From contig JAPXFQ010001768.1 of NCBI GenBank assembly GCA_028564705.1, positions 1 to 64,000 of the forward strand: DNA of 64,000 nucleotides, read 5' to 3'. This DNA is from Apricaphanius iberus. Taxonomy: Eukaryota; Chordata; Actinopteri; Cyprinodontiformes; Aphaniidae. The position numbers and the translations under genes were made by a program. Shown in pieces: positions 15,241 to 48,599 of the stretch; position 1 is the first letter of the stretch; each line of letters begins with the position of its first letter. The notes under the pieces are model-generated. The model was not told the origin of the DNA and ran no database searches. It saw nothing but the letters and a program-made list of their open reading frames with translations.

Positions 15241-17349
15241 GGTTCTTGATATGTACCTGGGGCCCCGATGACATCAGAACCAAATGTTCTGGATTTGTAT
15301 CTGGGGCCCAGATGACATCAGAACAAAATGTTCTGGATGTGTAAATGGAGCCCAGATGACATCAGAACCAAAGGTTCTGGATGTGTATCTGGATCCAGAT
15401 TTTAGCAGAACCAAAGGTTCTGGATGTGTGTCTGGAATCCCAATTACAGCAGAACCAAAGGTTCTGGATGTGTATCTGGACCCATATTATAGCAGAACCA
15501 AAGGTTCTGGATGTGTATCTGGGGCCAAGACGACATCAGTACCAAAGGTTCTGGATGTGTATCCTAAACCCAGATTACATCAGAACAAAAGGTTCTGGAA
15601 GTGTATCTGAAGCTCAGATTACAGCAGAATCAAAGGTCCTGGATGTGTAACTGGAATCCAGAAAACAAATTAACAAAAGGTTCTGGATTTTTATCTGGAG
15701 CCCAGATGACATCAGAACCAAATGTTGTGGAAATGTATCCTGAGCTCAGATTACAGTAAAACAAAATGTTCTGGATATGTATCTGGAGCCCAGATGAAAT
15801 CAGAACCAAAGGTTCTGGATGTGGATCTGGAATCCAGATTAGAAAATTAACAAAAGGTTCTGGATGTTTATCTTGAGCCCAGATGACATCAGAACCAAAT
15901 GTTCTGGATGTGTATCTGGGGCCAAGATGACATCAGAACCAAAGGTTCTGGATGTGTATCCTATACCCAGATTACATCAGAACCAAAGGTTCTGGATGTG
16001 TGTCTTGAATCCAGAATAAATCAGAACCAAAGGTTCTGGATGTGTGTCTGGAGTCCAGATTAAATCAGAACTAAAGGTTCTGGATGTGTATCTGGGGCTC
16101 AATTGACATCAAAACCAAATATTGTGGATGTGTATCCTGAGCTCAGATAACAGTAAAACCAAAGGTTCTGGATATGTATCTGGAGCCCAGATTACATCAG
16201 AACCAAAGGTTCTAGATATGTATCTAGAACCCAGATTATAGCAGAACCAAAGGTTCTGGATATGTATCTGTTGCCCAGATGACATCAGAACAAAATGTTC
16301 TGGATGTGTAAATGGGGCCCAGATGACATCAGAACCAAAGGTTCTGGATGTGTATCTGGACCCAGATTTTAGCAGAACCAAAGGTTCTGGATGTGAATCT
16401 GGACCCACATTATATCAGAACCAAAGGTTCTGGATATGTATCCTGAGCCCAGAGTACAGCAGAACCAAAAGTTCTGGATGTGTGTCTGGAATCCAGATTA
16501 AATCAGAACCAAAGTTTCTGGATATGTATCTGGAGCAAAGATTATAGCAGAACGAACGGTTCTGGTTGTGTATCTGGGGCCCAGATTACAAATGAACCAA
16601 AGGTTCTGGATGTGTAACTGGGGCTCAGATGACATCAGAACAACAGGTTCTGGATATGTATCTGGAATCCAGATTACAGCAGAAAAAAGGTTCTGGATGT
16701 GTATCCTGAGCCCAGATTATAGCAGAACCAAAGGTTCCGGATTTTTCTCTGGAATCCAGATTAAATCAGAACCAAAGGTTCTGGATGTGTATCTGGAGCC
16801 CAGATTACAACAGAACCAAAGGTTCTGGATGTGTATCTGGAGCCGAGATTATAGCAGAACTAAAGGTTCTGGATGTGTATCTGGAGCCCATATTACATCA
16901 GAACCAAAGCTTCTGGATGTGTATTTGGGGCCCAGATGACATCAGAACAAAATGTTCTGGATGTGTATCCTGGGCTCAGATTACATTAGGACAAAATGTT
17001 CTGTATGTGTAAATGGGGCCCAGAGGACATCAGAACCAAAGGTTCTGAATGAGTATCGGGAGCCCAGATGACATCAGAACCAAAGTTGTGGAAATGTATC
17101 CTGAACTCAGATTACAGTAAAACCAAATGTTCTGGATATGTATCTGGAGACCAGATTACATCAGAACCAAAGTTTCTGGATACGTATCTGTAGCCCAGAT
17201 TACAGCAAAACCACAGGTTCTGGATGTGTATCCTGAGCCCAGATTACATCACAACCAAAGGTTCTGGATGTGTATCCTGAGCCCAGATTACGTCAGAACC
17301 AAAAGGTTCTGGATGTGTTTCTGAGATCCAGAATAAATCAGAACCAAAG
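15241..17349. repeat. Higher-order satellite repeat, ~2109 bp, copy B
   Basis: Tandem partner of the preceding block at +2109 bp. A one-base deletion near 17085 shifts the offset to 2108 in the last 250 bp. The patch 16860-16990 differs from copy A, while sequence on both sides is nearly identical. Confidence 0.9.
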
Positions 17350-17916
17350 GTTCTGGATATGTATCTGGAGCCAAGATTATAGCAGAACCAAAGGTTCTGG
17401 ATGTGTATCTGGGGCCCAGATTACAAATGAACCAAAGGTTCTGGATGTGTATCTGGAGCCCAGACTACAGCAGAACTAAAGGTTCTGTATGTGTATCTGG
17501 GGCCCAGATGACATCAGAACCAAAGGTTCTGGATGTGTATCTGGAACCCAGATAACATCAGAACCAAAGGTTCTGGATGTGTATCTGGAGCCCAGATTAA
17601 AGCAGAACCAAAGGTTCTGAATGTGTATCTGCAGCCCATATCACAGCAGAACCAAACGTTCTGTATGTGTGTCTTGAATCCAGATTAAATCAGAACCAAA
17701 GGTTCTGGATATGTATCTGGAGCCCAGATTATATCAGAACCAAAGGTTCCCGATATGCATTTGGGGCCCAGATTATAGCAATTATTGCAAAAAAATAAAG
17801 AAGATTGTTGGCAATACAGTGAATCCACAGGTTTATATAGGCTGCCCCTTATCATGCCACTCCACTGCACCACTCAAGTTGCACCACTAGACTGACCAGA
17901 AACAGAAATCATCTTA

Positions 17917-18402
17917 TTGACTGAAGAGGAAGAAAATCAACTCAAAGAAGTCCCTGACACATTATGGTCTAAAAGCCCCACTGATGTAGGCCTACTCTCA
18001 TCCATTGCTCCTGTTCAAATAACTGATAAATCATATTTTAGACCCACAGTAAGACAATATCCCCTTTCTGCAGAAGCAGAGTTAGGAATTCAACCAGTAA
18101 TTGAGGAATTACTAACAGCAAGTGTCATAAGAAAATCTCCTGATTCACCATGTAACACACTAATTTGGCCAGTTAAAAAGGCTGATGGGAAAAGCTGGCG
18201 TATGGTTCAAGATTTGAGAATGGTGAATTCAGCTGTCCAGGCCAGAGCGCCTAATGTGCCTGATCTACACACGCTGTTAAACTCTCTGAGTCCCACTAGG
18301 ACGTTTTTCACAGTAGTGGACCTCAGTAATGTCTTTTTTAGCATTCCAATGCACCCAGATTCACAATTTTGGTTTGTTTTCACTTATAAACATTTAAAAT
18401 AA
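17917..18402 (+). pseudogene. ERV pol fragment: reverse transcriptase N-terminal half
   Basis: An open frame of 161 codons covers the fingers and first palm motifs of a retroviral reverse transcriptase, including the first catalytic aspartate region (VVDLSNVFFSIP). It stops before the YxDD catalytic box, so no polymerase could be made. The open frame extends a little upstream without a Met. The break at about 18395-18420 coincides with the join to integrase sequence, consistent with a deletion of roughly 2 kb of pol. Confidence 0.85.
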
Positions 18403-18416
18403 CCATGGCCTGAGTT

Positions 18417-18653
18417 TTGGACCTTTTAAAACTTTATATGAGAATCACACCAACAAACCAAGGTTTAACACCCTTTGAAATCATTTATGGCAGACCCTAC
18501 AGGTTACCTCTAGTCGCGCCTGATTTGCAAAAAGCAGACGAAGAACTCACATTAGCTGATTACATGAGGAAAATTATCCTAGTCAAAGAAGTGCAAAGCA
18601 CACACAATCTGCCTGCCTTTCCTTTTGTTTTGCAGGACTCTGAAACCTGCTGA
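18417..18653 (+). pseudogene. ERV pol fragment: integrase C-terminal part
   Basis: The frame contains the segment NQGLTPFEIIYGRPYRLP, the hallmark found after the catalytic core of retroviral integrases (TGLTPFEI-GRP). The DDE core is absent. It lies directly after the reverse-transcriptase fragment in a different frame, so an internal deletion has brought the two together. It ends at a stop after 78 codons. Confidence 0.8.
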
Positions 18654-19030
18654 CCACACCCACGGCTGTGAAAATCGCTGAGAGACCCTCGTGGATACAC
18701 ATCTCACACTGCAAATTGCAAAGGCAATTAAGGGACTAGACATGGGACAGTGGGGAAGTTCTGGACTACAAAGGGCAGAATGACCAACAGGGCTTCTGAT
18801 CTCAAACCCAGCAGAAAAGCATCCCTGTCTCCTAGCGGTCAAACCTCCGTTTGGGAGGGCTAGTCTTATGTCTTATTACATTTCTTGAATTTGGGATGCT
18901 ACTTAGTTTTGCAACCTTTTGTTGTCTGGTTTTTATGATTCTTATATTTTTACATTATTAGAGTTGTTACCTATTTGACAAATTTTTGTTGTTCGTGATC
19001 ACATTTAAAAACCACATTTCAGGGGGGAAA

Positions 19031-19423
19031 TGTTAGGGGAAAATAATGTTGTATTATTATTTTCTTAGGGTATATTTCTTTATCACATAGTTTAAATGTA
19101 CTTTTTAAATGTCATTTGGTTTCAACCATATGTTCCTTTGTATACATCCTGTTCTTTTAAGATGCTAATGAAGTTTGACCAAATAAAGAGAGACTGCAGT
19201 GGGAGGGCCCTTTGAGACCAGATGACAGAGCTGTGTGATCAGGACACAGAGCTGGGAGGCTGTCTGAGAAGCTGAGAGGAGAACAGACAAACGGTCAACC
19301 AGAGTATCCTCCTGGTCTCCCTCTGCAGAACTTTACTTATTTCATCTCCCACTGCAGAGTTCATTTACCTTCAAATTTTCTCCGACCCCTGTGTGTGATT
19401 CTTTCTAGGTTAAACTTTCTAGG
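19031..19423 (+). repeat. 3' LTR-like segment of the ERV remnant
   Basis: It begins with TGTTAGGGG just after a polypurine tract (AGGGGGGAAA at 19021-19030), as expected for a 3' LTR. A poly(A) signal AATAAA is at 19182-19187, followed by a GC-richer R/U5-like stretch. The right end merges into satellite at about 19424 and a clean CA terminus is not visible. No matching 5' LTR is present in the window. Confidence 0.65.
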
Positions 19424-20035
19424 GTCTGGATGTGTGTCTGGAATCCCAATTACAGCAGAACCAAATGTTCTGGATGTGTATCTGGGGCCAAGATGACATC
19501 AGAACCGAAGGTTCTGGATGTGTGTCTGGAATCCAGATTACAGCAGAACCAAAGGTTCTGGATGTGTGTCTGGAATCCAGATTAAATCAGAACTAAAGGT
19601 TCTGGATGTTTATCTGGGGCTCAGATGACATCAAAACCAAAGGTTCTGAATGAGTATCTGGAGCCCAGATGACATCAGAACCAAATGTTGTGGATGTGTA
19701 TCCTGAGCTCAGATTACAGTAAAACCAAAGGTTCTGGATATGTATCTGGAATCCAGATTACAAATTAACAAAAGGTTCTGGAAATATATCTGGAGCCGTG
19801 ATGACATCAGAACCAAATGTTCTGGATGTGTATCTGGGACCCAGATTACATCGGAACCAAAGGTTCTGGATATGTATCTGGAGCCCAGATTACATCAGAA
19901 CCAAAGGTTCTGGATATGTATCTGGAATCCCACTTACAGCAGAACCAAAGGTTCTGGATGTGTAACTGGTGCCCAGATGACATCAGAACCAAAGGTTCCT
20001 GATGTGTATCTCGAGCCAAGATTACAGTAGAACCA
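19424..20035. repeat. Distal tail of the 44-bp satellite
   Basis: About 14 units of the same satellite resume directly after the ERV remnant, in the same orientation, with the same palindromes and the same unit variants. They end at about 20035, where unique sequence begins. This places the ERV inside the array rather than at its natural edge. Confidence 0.93.
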
Positions 20036-20709
20036 ATATCTTTTTTACAACAGTGATGTTGCAACAAGATTTCTGATGGAGAGGAATGGTTTGTCACTGC
20101 ATCTGTAGCTTGGTAACGGGGTGGATTGTAACCCCTGAATTCAAAGATTTGGATGAACAACTCAATACTTTTGACAATATAGTCATATAATAAAAAAAGA
20201 ATCGAACCAAATACAACCTTTCATGCTGTGTCATCGTATAAGATGGTGGATCCAGCACAGATGAGAGGATTATTGCTTCTAGACCAGGCAACTCTAAAAT
20301 CAGCACTAGTAGCATAGAACAGGAGTATTAAAATGAATAATAGAGAAAAAAAATCCTGGTTGACTATTTTGCACCATCTGTGATACCTCAGTTTTTATTT
20401 ATTTAACCAGGAGCATCAAATTGTCTTGTTTATTCTTTAAGATTTCTTTGGCCACAAAAAAAAAAAAAACAGTTATAAAAGGAAAAAGACAACACAATTT
20501 TTATAACTAAAACCTCTTTGTGCTTCAGACATATAAACAGATGTGTGTACGGCACCCTTCCATCCCTCATGCCCCCGTTTTATAGTACAACAGGTGAAAC
20601 TAACCTGCACCTTCAGGGCGGAGCGTTGAGGTGGGACAGTCAGGACCATTTTCTCAGTAGAACATTTGTAAGGTCAGACACTGATGTTGGATGAGCCGCA
20701 TCTGTGTTA
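20036..20709. other. Intergenic sequence, no gene seen
   Basis: AT-rich sequence between the satellite and the foldback element. It holds a TTTATTTATTTAACCAGGAG stretch near 20391 and an A-run at 20457-20469, both like retroposon tails. Reading frames are short and unrecognised. Confidence 0.5.
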
Positions 20710-22311
20710 TGCTGGGCGTACACCAGAGGATTTTCACAGTCTCAGACTAAAGACAGGTAGTCTTTAAAAATCTTGCTGGAGTCTCAGACTAAAGTCTCAG
20801 CGTGCTCCCGTTGTCTTGATCGTTAAGTGTAAACTGATAATCTATAGCTGTTGACCCAATTTATGCCAGTCTTTCTCTAGTCTTTTGAATCAAACATGTT
20901 TGACATTATCGCAAGTCCTAGTGTAGTCATAGTAACATAAAACAACCAACAAACAATAAAGCAGATATCACAGAGGCGGAAGCACAAAGCTACAGAGCCC
21001 GTACCCTCAGTTTATTAAAATGTGCGCACAAAGTCATAATCTGTTCTCTCTTTTTATTCAACTGTGTGACTGTGTGGTGGGTCCTATCTGCTTCATAGTT
21101 TACTCTGGCTAAATGATTTTATACATTGCTGCTATTGTACAGAGGCTAACATGCAGGATTACCACCATCGTGACAATTGGTTCAAATCCTGCTCATGACA
21201 TCATTTTGCACCTTGCCACACATTAAATTATTTATTGTTCCTGCTGGAAAGTAAGCTATAAACATAGGTGTCATATTTGTAAAAGAATAGTTTTGTAGCC
21301 ACCTATGAAGTCTGACAGGGTCTATACACAACAAATGCAATATTTGTGTTGCATGGTTGAAAAATGGCCTAAAAATGGGCCATAAATTACAAAGTGTATA
21401 ACAACTTTGCCCCCTGCAATACAGGCAGCAACCAGCGCTATCTGGGCATCTGCATGGAGCAGGTGGTGTAGCATTAACACCTAGCATTAAAAAGATATGA
21501 GTTAACCAGTTACTTGTTGATACAGTACCCGCTTTGAATACAAGTCTTTACTGGACGCATCAATCTCGGCAAAGAATGCTACAACATTCGCACATAAAGA
21601 AGCTGTATAATGAAGCTAAAACAGTCTAGGTGTAGTCTTGTAAAAAGTGTCACTAAAAGATTCAATGTTTATAAAGTCTTTAGTCTGAGACTAAAAAACT
21701 GTTAACCCAAGTCTTCAGACGTGAGCTGATAATCTTTTAGTCTTTTCTAAATCTTTTCAAAGTTTCTAGGTGTACAGAAAGTATAATGCTTTATTTGGAT
21801 TGGAAAAAAAATTGATGTGTGGCAAGGTGCAAAACTACATCATGAGCGGGATTCCATTGAGGCGGTAATCCTGTGTGTTAGCCTCTGTGCCATGGCAACA
21901 AAGTACAACTTCATCTAACCAGGGTACAACATGAAGCGGACAGGACCCCTAACACGGTCACACAACTGAATAAACCGAGGAAACAGATTACAACTCTTTG
22001 CAGCGGTTTAATAAACTAAGGGTACAGATTCTCACCCCTGAAAAATGATTTCTGCTCCTGACCCCTGCTGGGCTCTGTAGCTTCGTGCTTCTGCTTGTGT
22101 GAGAACTGCTTTATTGGTTGTTTTATGTCACTACGACTATACTAGGACTTGCGATAATGACAAACATGTTTGATTCAAAATACTAGAGGAGGACTGGCAT
22201 AAATTGGGTCACCAGCTGCACATTATCAGATTACATTTAACGATCAAGACAACAGGAGCGCACTGAATCTTTAGTCTGAGACTGTGAGAATCCTCTGGTG
22301 TACGCCAAGCA
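20710..22311. mobile_element. Foldback DNA transposon, ~500-bp inverted repeats, PIF/Harbinger-like
   Basis: The ends TGCTGGGCGTACACCAGAGG and the complement of CCTCTGGTGTACGCCAAGCA are inverted copies, and the inverted similarity continues inward for roughly 500 bp on each side (to about 21230 and from about 21800). The element is flanked by TTA on both sides (20707-20709 and 22312-22314), a 3-bp target duplication typical of PIF/Harbinger elements. The 1.6-kb element has no transposase reading frame, so it is non-autonomous. The family call rests on the target duplication only. Confidence 0.82.
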
Positions 22312-22314
22312 TTA

Positions 22315-23295
22315 GTCGAATTCATCCTAAGCACTGAGGGTGGGACAGGCTCAGTAACAAACACGATTAAACACCAGTCAAATTGCTTTGCAGCAGTTAC
22401 ATTCTACTAAAAAACATAATGTCTCTAAATGGAACAGCAACAGGAACTGAAATACATCTCCTCCCATATTTATTTGAATGTTACACCAGCTTTAATCACA
22501 GAGTCAGTTTAGCAAGACATCTCTTAATATGGAGTGATGGTACGTTTCAGGGAGTAACAGGTATGACAATCATCTGCTGACGTTTCTGAAAGCACTCAGC
22601 ATTAACCCTGGATTGATCACCAGCATGCATCATCTCCTTCACTCCCATACGTTGGTGACATCAGAATTCAGTGTTGTTAAAGTCATTTCACCGGCACCTT
22701 TGCACTGATTTCATGTTACAGACCGTAACTGCTGTAAGCAATCAGTGAACGATATATAGTTCTGCTGTTTTCTTGGACCATGATGAAGCTCCTTCACTTG
22801 CTTCAGTTTAATGATTAGTTTATACACATTACCAGCTATTTCCACTGTACAACTGGTACACATTTATAACCTATTAGAGACTTGTAGACTTCAGTTTAGA
22901 GCCAACAAGCTTCAGTGGAGATACAGCTGAAATAAATTTTGAAGAGAAAGGAAGTGCTTTAATCCCCCTCTTATTTAAAAAACAACAAACAAATTTAAAT
23001 CTTCTCATACTGAAAGCTGCATTTACTACTGCTGGTAGAGCTGAAGTCATATTGAAGCTGATTTAAAACAATTAAAAAGCTTAGGAATGTTTTTTTGAGG
23101 GAATGTCTTGTGGATAATGTCGACTTGGTCTGTAAAGCACAAACTAAAAAGTCACTCTTGCTTTTTGCTTTGGTAGATAACTAAAAAGAAAAGCCTTTTA
23201 TGTCAGCGCAAACTGCAAAAACTGCTTCTAAACCAGAAACAGAAGTGTAGCTGCAGCGCCCTCTAGCTGGAAGTGCTGGCGGCTGACGGTGTCCC
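22315..23295 (-). other. 3' flank and probable 3'UTR of PIK3CG
   Basis: AT-rich sequence just beyond the PIK3CG stop codon (23296-23298). The proximal part is probably 3'UTR on the minus strand. I could not choose a polyadenylation site. No other gene is seen. Confidence 0.5.
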
Positions 23296-45748
<22,453 letters not shown>

Positions 45749-47648
45749 TGCCTAGCTTGGACATGACACGCAGTTAATCATTACCTGTAGTCATGGAAAC
45801 GTCCCGCTGCCGCAGGAGAAAAGATCTGGTCTGTTTGCTGCTCTGATTCTACATGAAACCCCCCTCCTGTGGCGTGTGCAACCTTAGACACTCAGATCAT
45901 GGCTCAGGCGGGACAGAAAATGTGGAACAAAATTTTCATTTCATCTTTTATTTGTGTTTTTGAATCAGGAAGGCGGTGATCCGAAGCCAAACCATAATAT
46001 TTCCACCACCATGCTACAATATTGTTGTGAGTTAAACATGTGCGCCATTAGGGAGCTTAGAGCACAGTTTTTCAACCCTGCTCCTCAAGACACACTGTCA
46101 GTGTCAACAATTTGGTCTTTTTTGTCATCTTCTCTGTTGTCTTAACCAGCTGGACAATCTTGACTCTGCACTTTTTTTGTACCTACCACCAGGAGGCCTG
46201 TTGCTTTTAAATACCACATTTTTCTGCGACTTGATTGGCCAGTTAGCTTGCCAACAAGGCAGTGCTTTGACTGGATTGGTCTGTTGGAATAACGATTAAA
46301 ACACACCACACGATTACTTGCGATCGAGCTGTTTAACATCACGATTTTGATTAAAATTCAATTCATTGCCCAGCCCTAGATGAGCGCCCCCTAAAGGTAC
46401 AGCCACAGAGAGACGGTTTATGTCAAAGCTTGTCCGTGTGTCAGAATGGCCCAATCAGAGTCCAGACCGAACTCAGACTGAGAATTTGGGAAGACGGAAC
46501 GATTCGTAGCTCACAAGACGCTCCCCGTCCGATCCAGCAGCAAGCTCTCTCCATCTTTAACTACTTATCTCCCTAATCGTTAAAACAGCTTCGTCTTCAT
46601 TCAGGCTGGGCTGCAGCCAGGTGCGTTTTTTGCCTTTATGTGAGCGTTCTATGGATTTTTTATATCCTTCAGTATGCCGTTCTATGAGCAGAAATGATGC
46701 CTAGATGATTCAGTGATGAGTGGATGCATTTTTGGGGCTTTTTCAAACAAAAGTGAATCACCTAAGGAAGATATTACATGCACTTGATCTGTAAATGTGT
46801 TTTATCGTTATGGTTCTGAAAGTATGCTGATGGGTTCTGAACTTTCTGATGAGCCGTTTCATGTTTTTTACTCCATTTAAAAGAGCAATTACTTATAACT
46901 GACTTGTTTAAATATCTTAAAGAGAGAACACAGCTCCAGGGAGTGCTTAAAGTACTAGAAGGTTGAGTCTGTCTTCAGTCCCACAGCATGATGCTATCAC
47001 CTCTGTGCTTATGCTTGTCGTCTTTAACAGAGCTCACTCTTAAAGCATGTGGCGTTGAGTATGGGAAGGTTTCTGTGGCTCTCGAACAGTTTAGGGAAGA
47101 GGATTCTTTCTCGGTCAGCATGTAAAACATACAGCCATACATGATCACTACATGTAAAGACAAACGTCAGGTTCACTTCCATGTAACTCAGTGAGTCTGT
47201 GTTTGAATTTTAGAACACTAAAAACGTATTTTCACATCTGCAATATTTATTGATCGCGATGATGACTCTATTTATCCAATGAATCCCTACACCTCTCATT
47301 CCAGAACTGCTCACATAATAACAAATGTGAAGAAGCTTTCAATGTGGCGTTTCCCTTCTGCTTCTTTCTGAATCAGCGGAGGAAGCTTTGAAAAGCAGGA
47401 AGCAAAAGTTTAAACTGCATGGATGGACTAGAATAGCTCTCAGTCAGCTGTTTGGGTCAGGCGCATTTAGAAGTCGAGACTACACGACCACAGCCAGTAA
47501 CAGTAACACGGCAGAGAGGATAAACTACGGGATAAAAAAACAGCGACGACAGGTTGTAGTGTAACGGTACAGCAGGAAGCAGAGGCGGCTGTAGCAACAC
47601 ACACACACACACACAAACTCAGACCTAAAGCTTTTAATAAGGACTCAC
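45749..47648. other. PIK3CG upstream region and probable first intron
   Basis: AT-rich DNA between the PIK3CG start exon and the HBP1 side. A block near 46280-46390 (AACGATTAAAACACACCACA to CATTGCCCAGCCCTA) looks like a fish dispersed repeat end. A (CA)n run is at 47596-47614. No gene seen. Confidence 0.45.
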
Positions 47649-47720
47649 CAAGGAGCGCAGAAGGCAACCGGGGTTGTCGACGAGGAATTCGGCATTTATG
47701 CTGAATAACGAGACCTGGAA
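47649..47720 (-). promoter_or_regulatory. Candidate noncoding first exon of PIK3CG (donor at 47648/47647)
   Basis: On the minus strand the sequence GCGCTCCTTG is followed by GTGAGTCC, a near-consensus splice donor, upstream of the first coding exon and without a reading frame. It would splice to the acceptor just 5' of the ATG at 45748. The start is not visible, and the right boundary given here is arbitrary. Confidence 0.35.
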
Positions 47721-48590
47721 ACTTTCTAATAAAAACGGGCTTTACTTGAGTTTGTGTTGAGAAACGCTGGGAGGAAATGCTGCGCTTCCAGCCGGGTCCG
47801 CAAACCTGTCAAACTCACCGGCAGCAGCAGCAGTCCTGCTAAAAAAACTTTTCTCCTCATCACACATACACCCCCCCCCCCCGCAACTTCCGTTTGGTCT
47901 TCAAAATAAAACAACCCTAGACAGGACGTGACTCACACTATTCATGCATATTTTTAAGAAGCTGAGATTGTAAATTCATACATCGATTAATTTAAATAAA
48001 TAAACTATAGACAACACCGTTTAATAATAATAATAATAATAATCTCCCCAATAACTATCTAAATGTGAGAAAGTATGTGTTGAAAATGTTCTTGTGTTGG
48101 ATGGCTTCACATTACTAGTGCTGACTACTTTAAATATAAGTTTACTGCCCTCTTGTGGTCATGTAAAGTATAGCTGAAACCCTGCATAGAGCTTATAAAC
48201 AGGAAAAAGGTGAAGTAAATGAGCCATTTCTGTCTAAAAATACTGTTTAGCCTGCAACAGAACCGATCATATCTGTGTACATTATGTATCCCTAAATTTT
48301 TATTTTTTAGATGTTTGTTTTAACTGGCATGGGTTTGGGATAAATAAAAACTTCATAATGCATATAATGCGCGAAGCCATTTTATACCCAACTTTAACTA
48401 CTAGAGTGAAGTTAAAACTCCCCTTCATTTAGGACAACACTATAGCTACTGTAATTTTAATATTAACAGTTTTTGGGGTCTGGTCTCTTCAGCAAACTAT
48501 GTTTAGAGCTCTAAAACACCCCAAACCACTAAATAAAATCTATAAATGACCAAACTTTTCGGCAATTCTGACTTTATCTTTTATCAAACC
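47721..48590. other. Intergenic region between the divergent genes
   Basis: Contains a C-run (47871-47882) and an ATA/TAA microsatellite (about 48024-48045). No exon or RNA gene recognised. Confidence 0.5.
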
Positions 48591-48599
48591 AACCCACCC

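Larger units (their letters stand above)
1..17780. repeat. Satellite/minisatellite array, ~44-bp unit, ~400 copies
   Basis: A head-to-tail array of a ~44-bp unit fills the first 17.8 kb. The typical unit contains the 17-bp palindrome CAGAACCAAAGGTTCTG and, about 14 bp on, a second dyad ATCTGGAGCCCAGAT. Units differ mostly by substitutions (ATTACA, ATGACA, ATTATA or ATTAAA after the second dyad; GAGCC, GGGCC or GAATC inside it) and by occasional 1-3 bp indels. Because 44 is not a multiple of 3, all three frames are visited every three units (132 bp). The resulting open frames of 60-160 codons are by-products of the repeat and not genes. The array runs off the left edge, so its full length is unknown. 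On the right it ends at a retrovirus remnant and resumes at 19424. No centromeric or telomeric motif is seen. Confidence 0.97.
17781..19423 (+). mobile_element. Endogenous retrovirus remnant inserted in or abutting the satellite
   Basis: A 1.6-kb non-satellite island lies between two stretches of the same satellite. It carries, in order, the N-terminal part of a retroviral pol reverse transcriptase, the C-terminal part of an integrase, noncoding sequence, a polypurine tract (19021-19030) and an LTR-like segment with AATAAA at 19182. The 5' LTR, gag, protease, most of pol and env are absent, so it is non-autonomous. The reverse transcriptase resembles gamma/epsilon-type (class I) retroviral pol more than Gypsy, based on the run of motifs through the SPCNTLIWPVKK and QDLRMVN segments. 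Target-site duplications could not be recognised. Confidence 0.85.

Noticed and set aside
1..17780. Dozens of 60-160-codon open frames in the satellite with recurring KVLDVYLEPR and RFWMCIW peptides
   Set aside because: They exist because a 44-bp unit lacking stops is read in rotating frames on both strands. There are no splice sites, no start context and no conserved frame; the peptides are the repeat itself.
1..17780. CRISPR-like regular repeats with palindromes
   Set aside because: There are no unique spacers; the whole unit repeats, and the genome is vertebrate.
45749..45764. Upstream ATG at 45764 as PIK3CG start
   Set aside because: It is in a different frame from the p110-gamma N-terminus; the ATG at 45748 gives the conserved basic segment.
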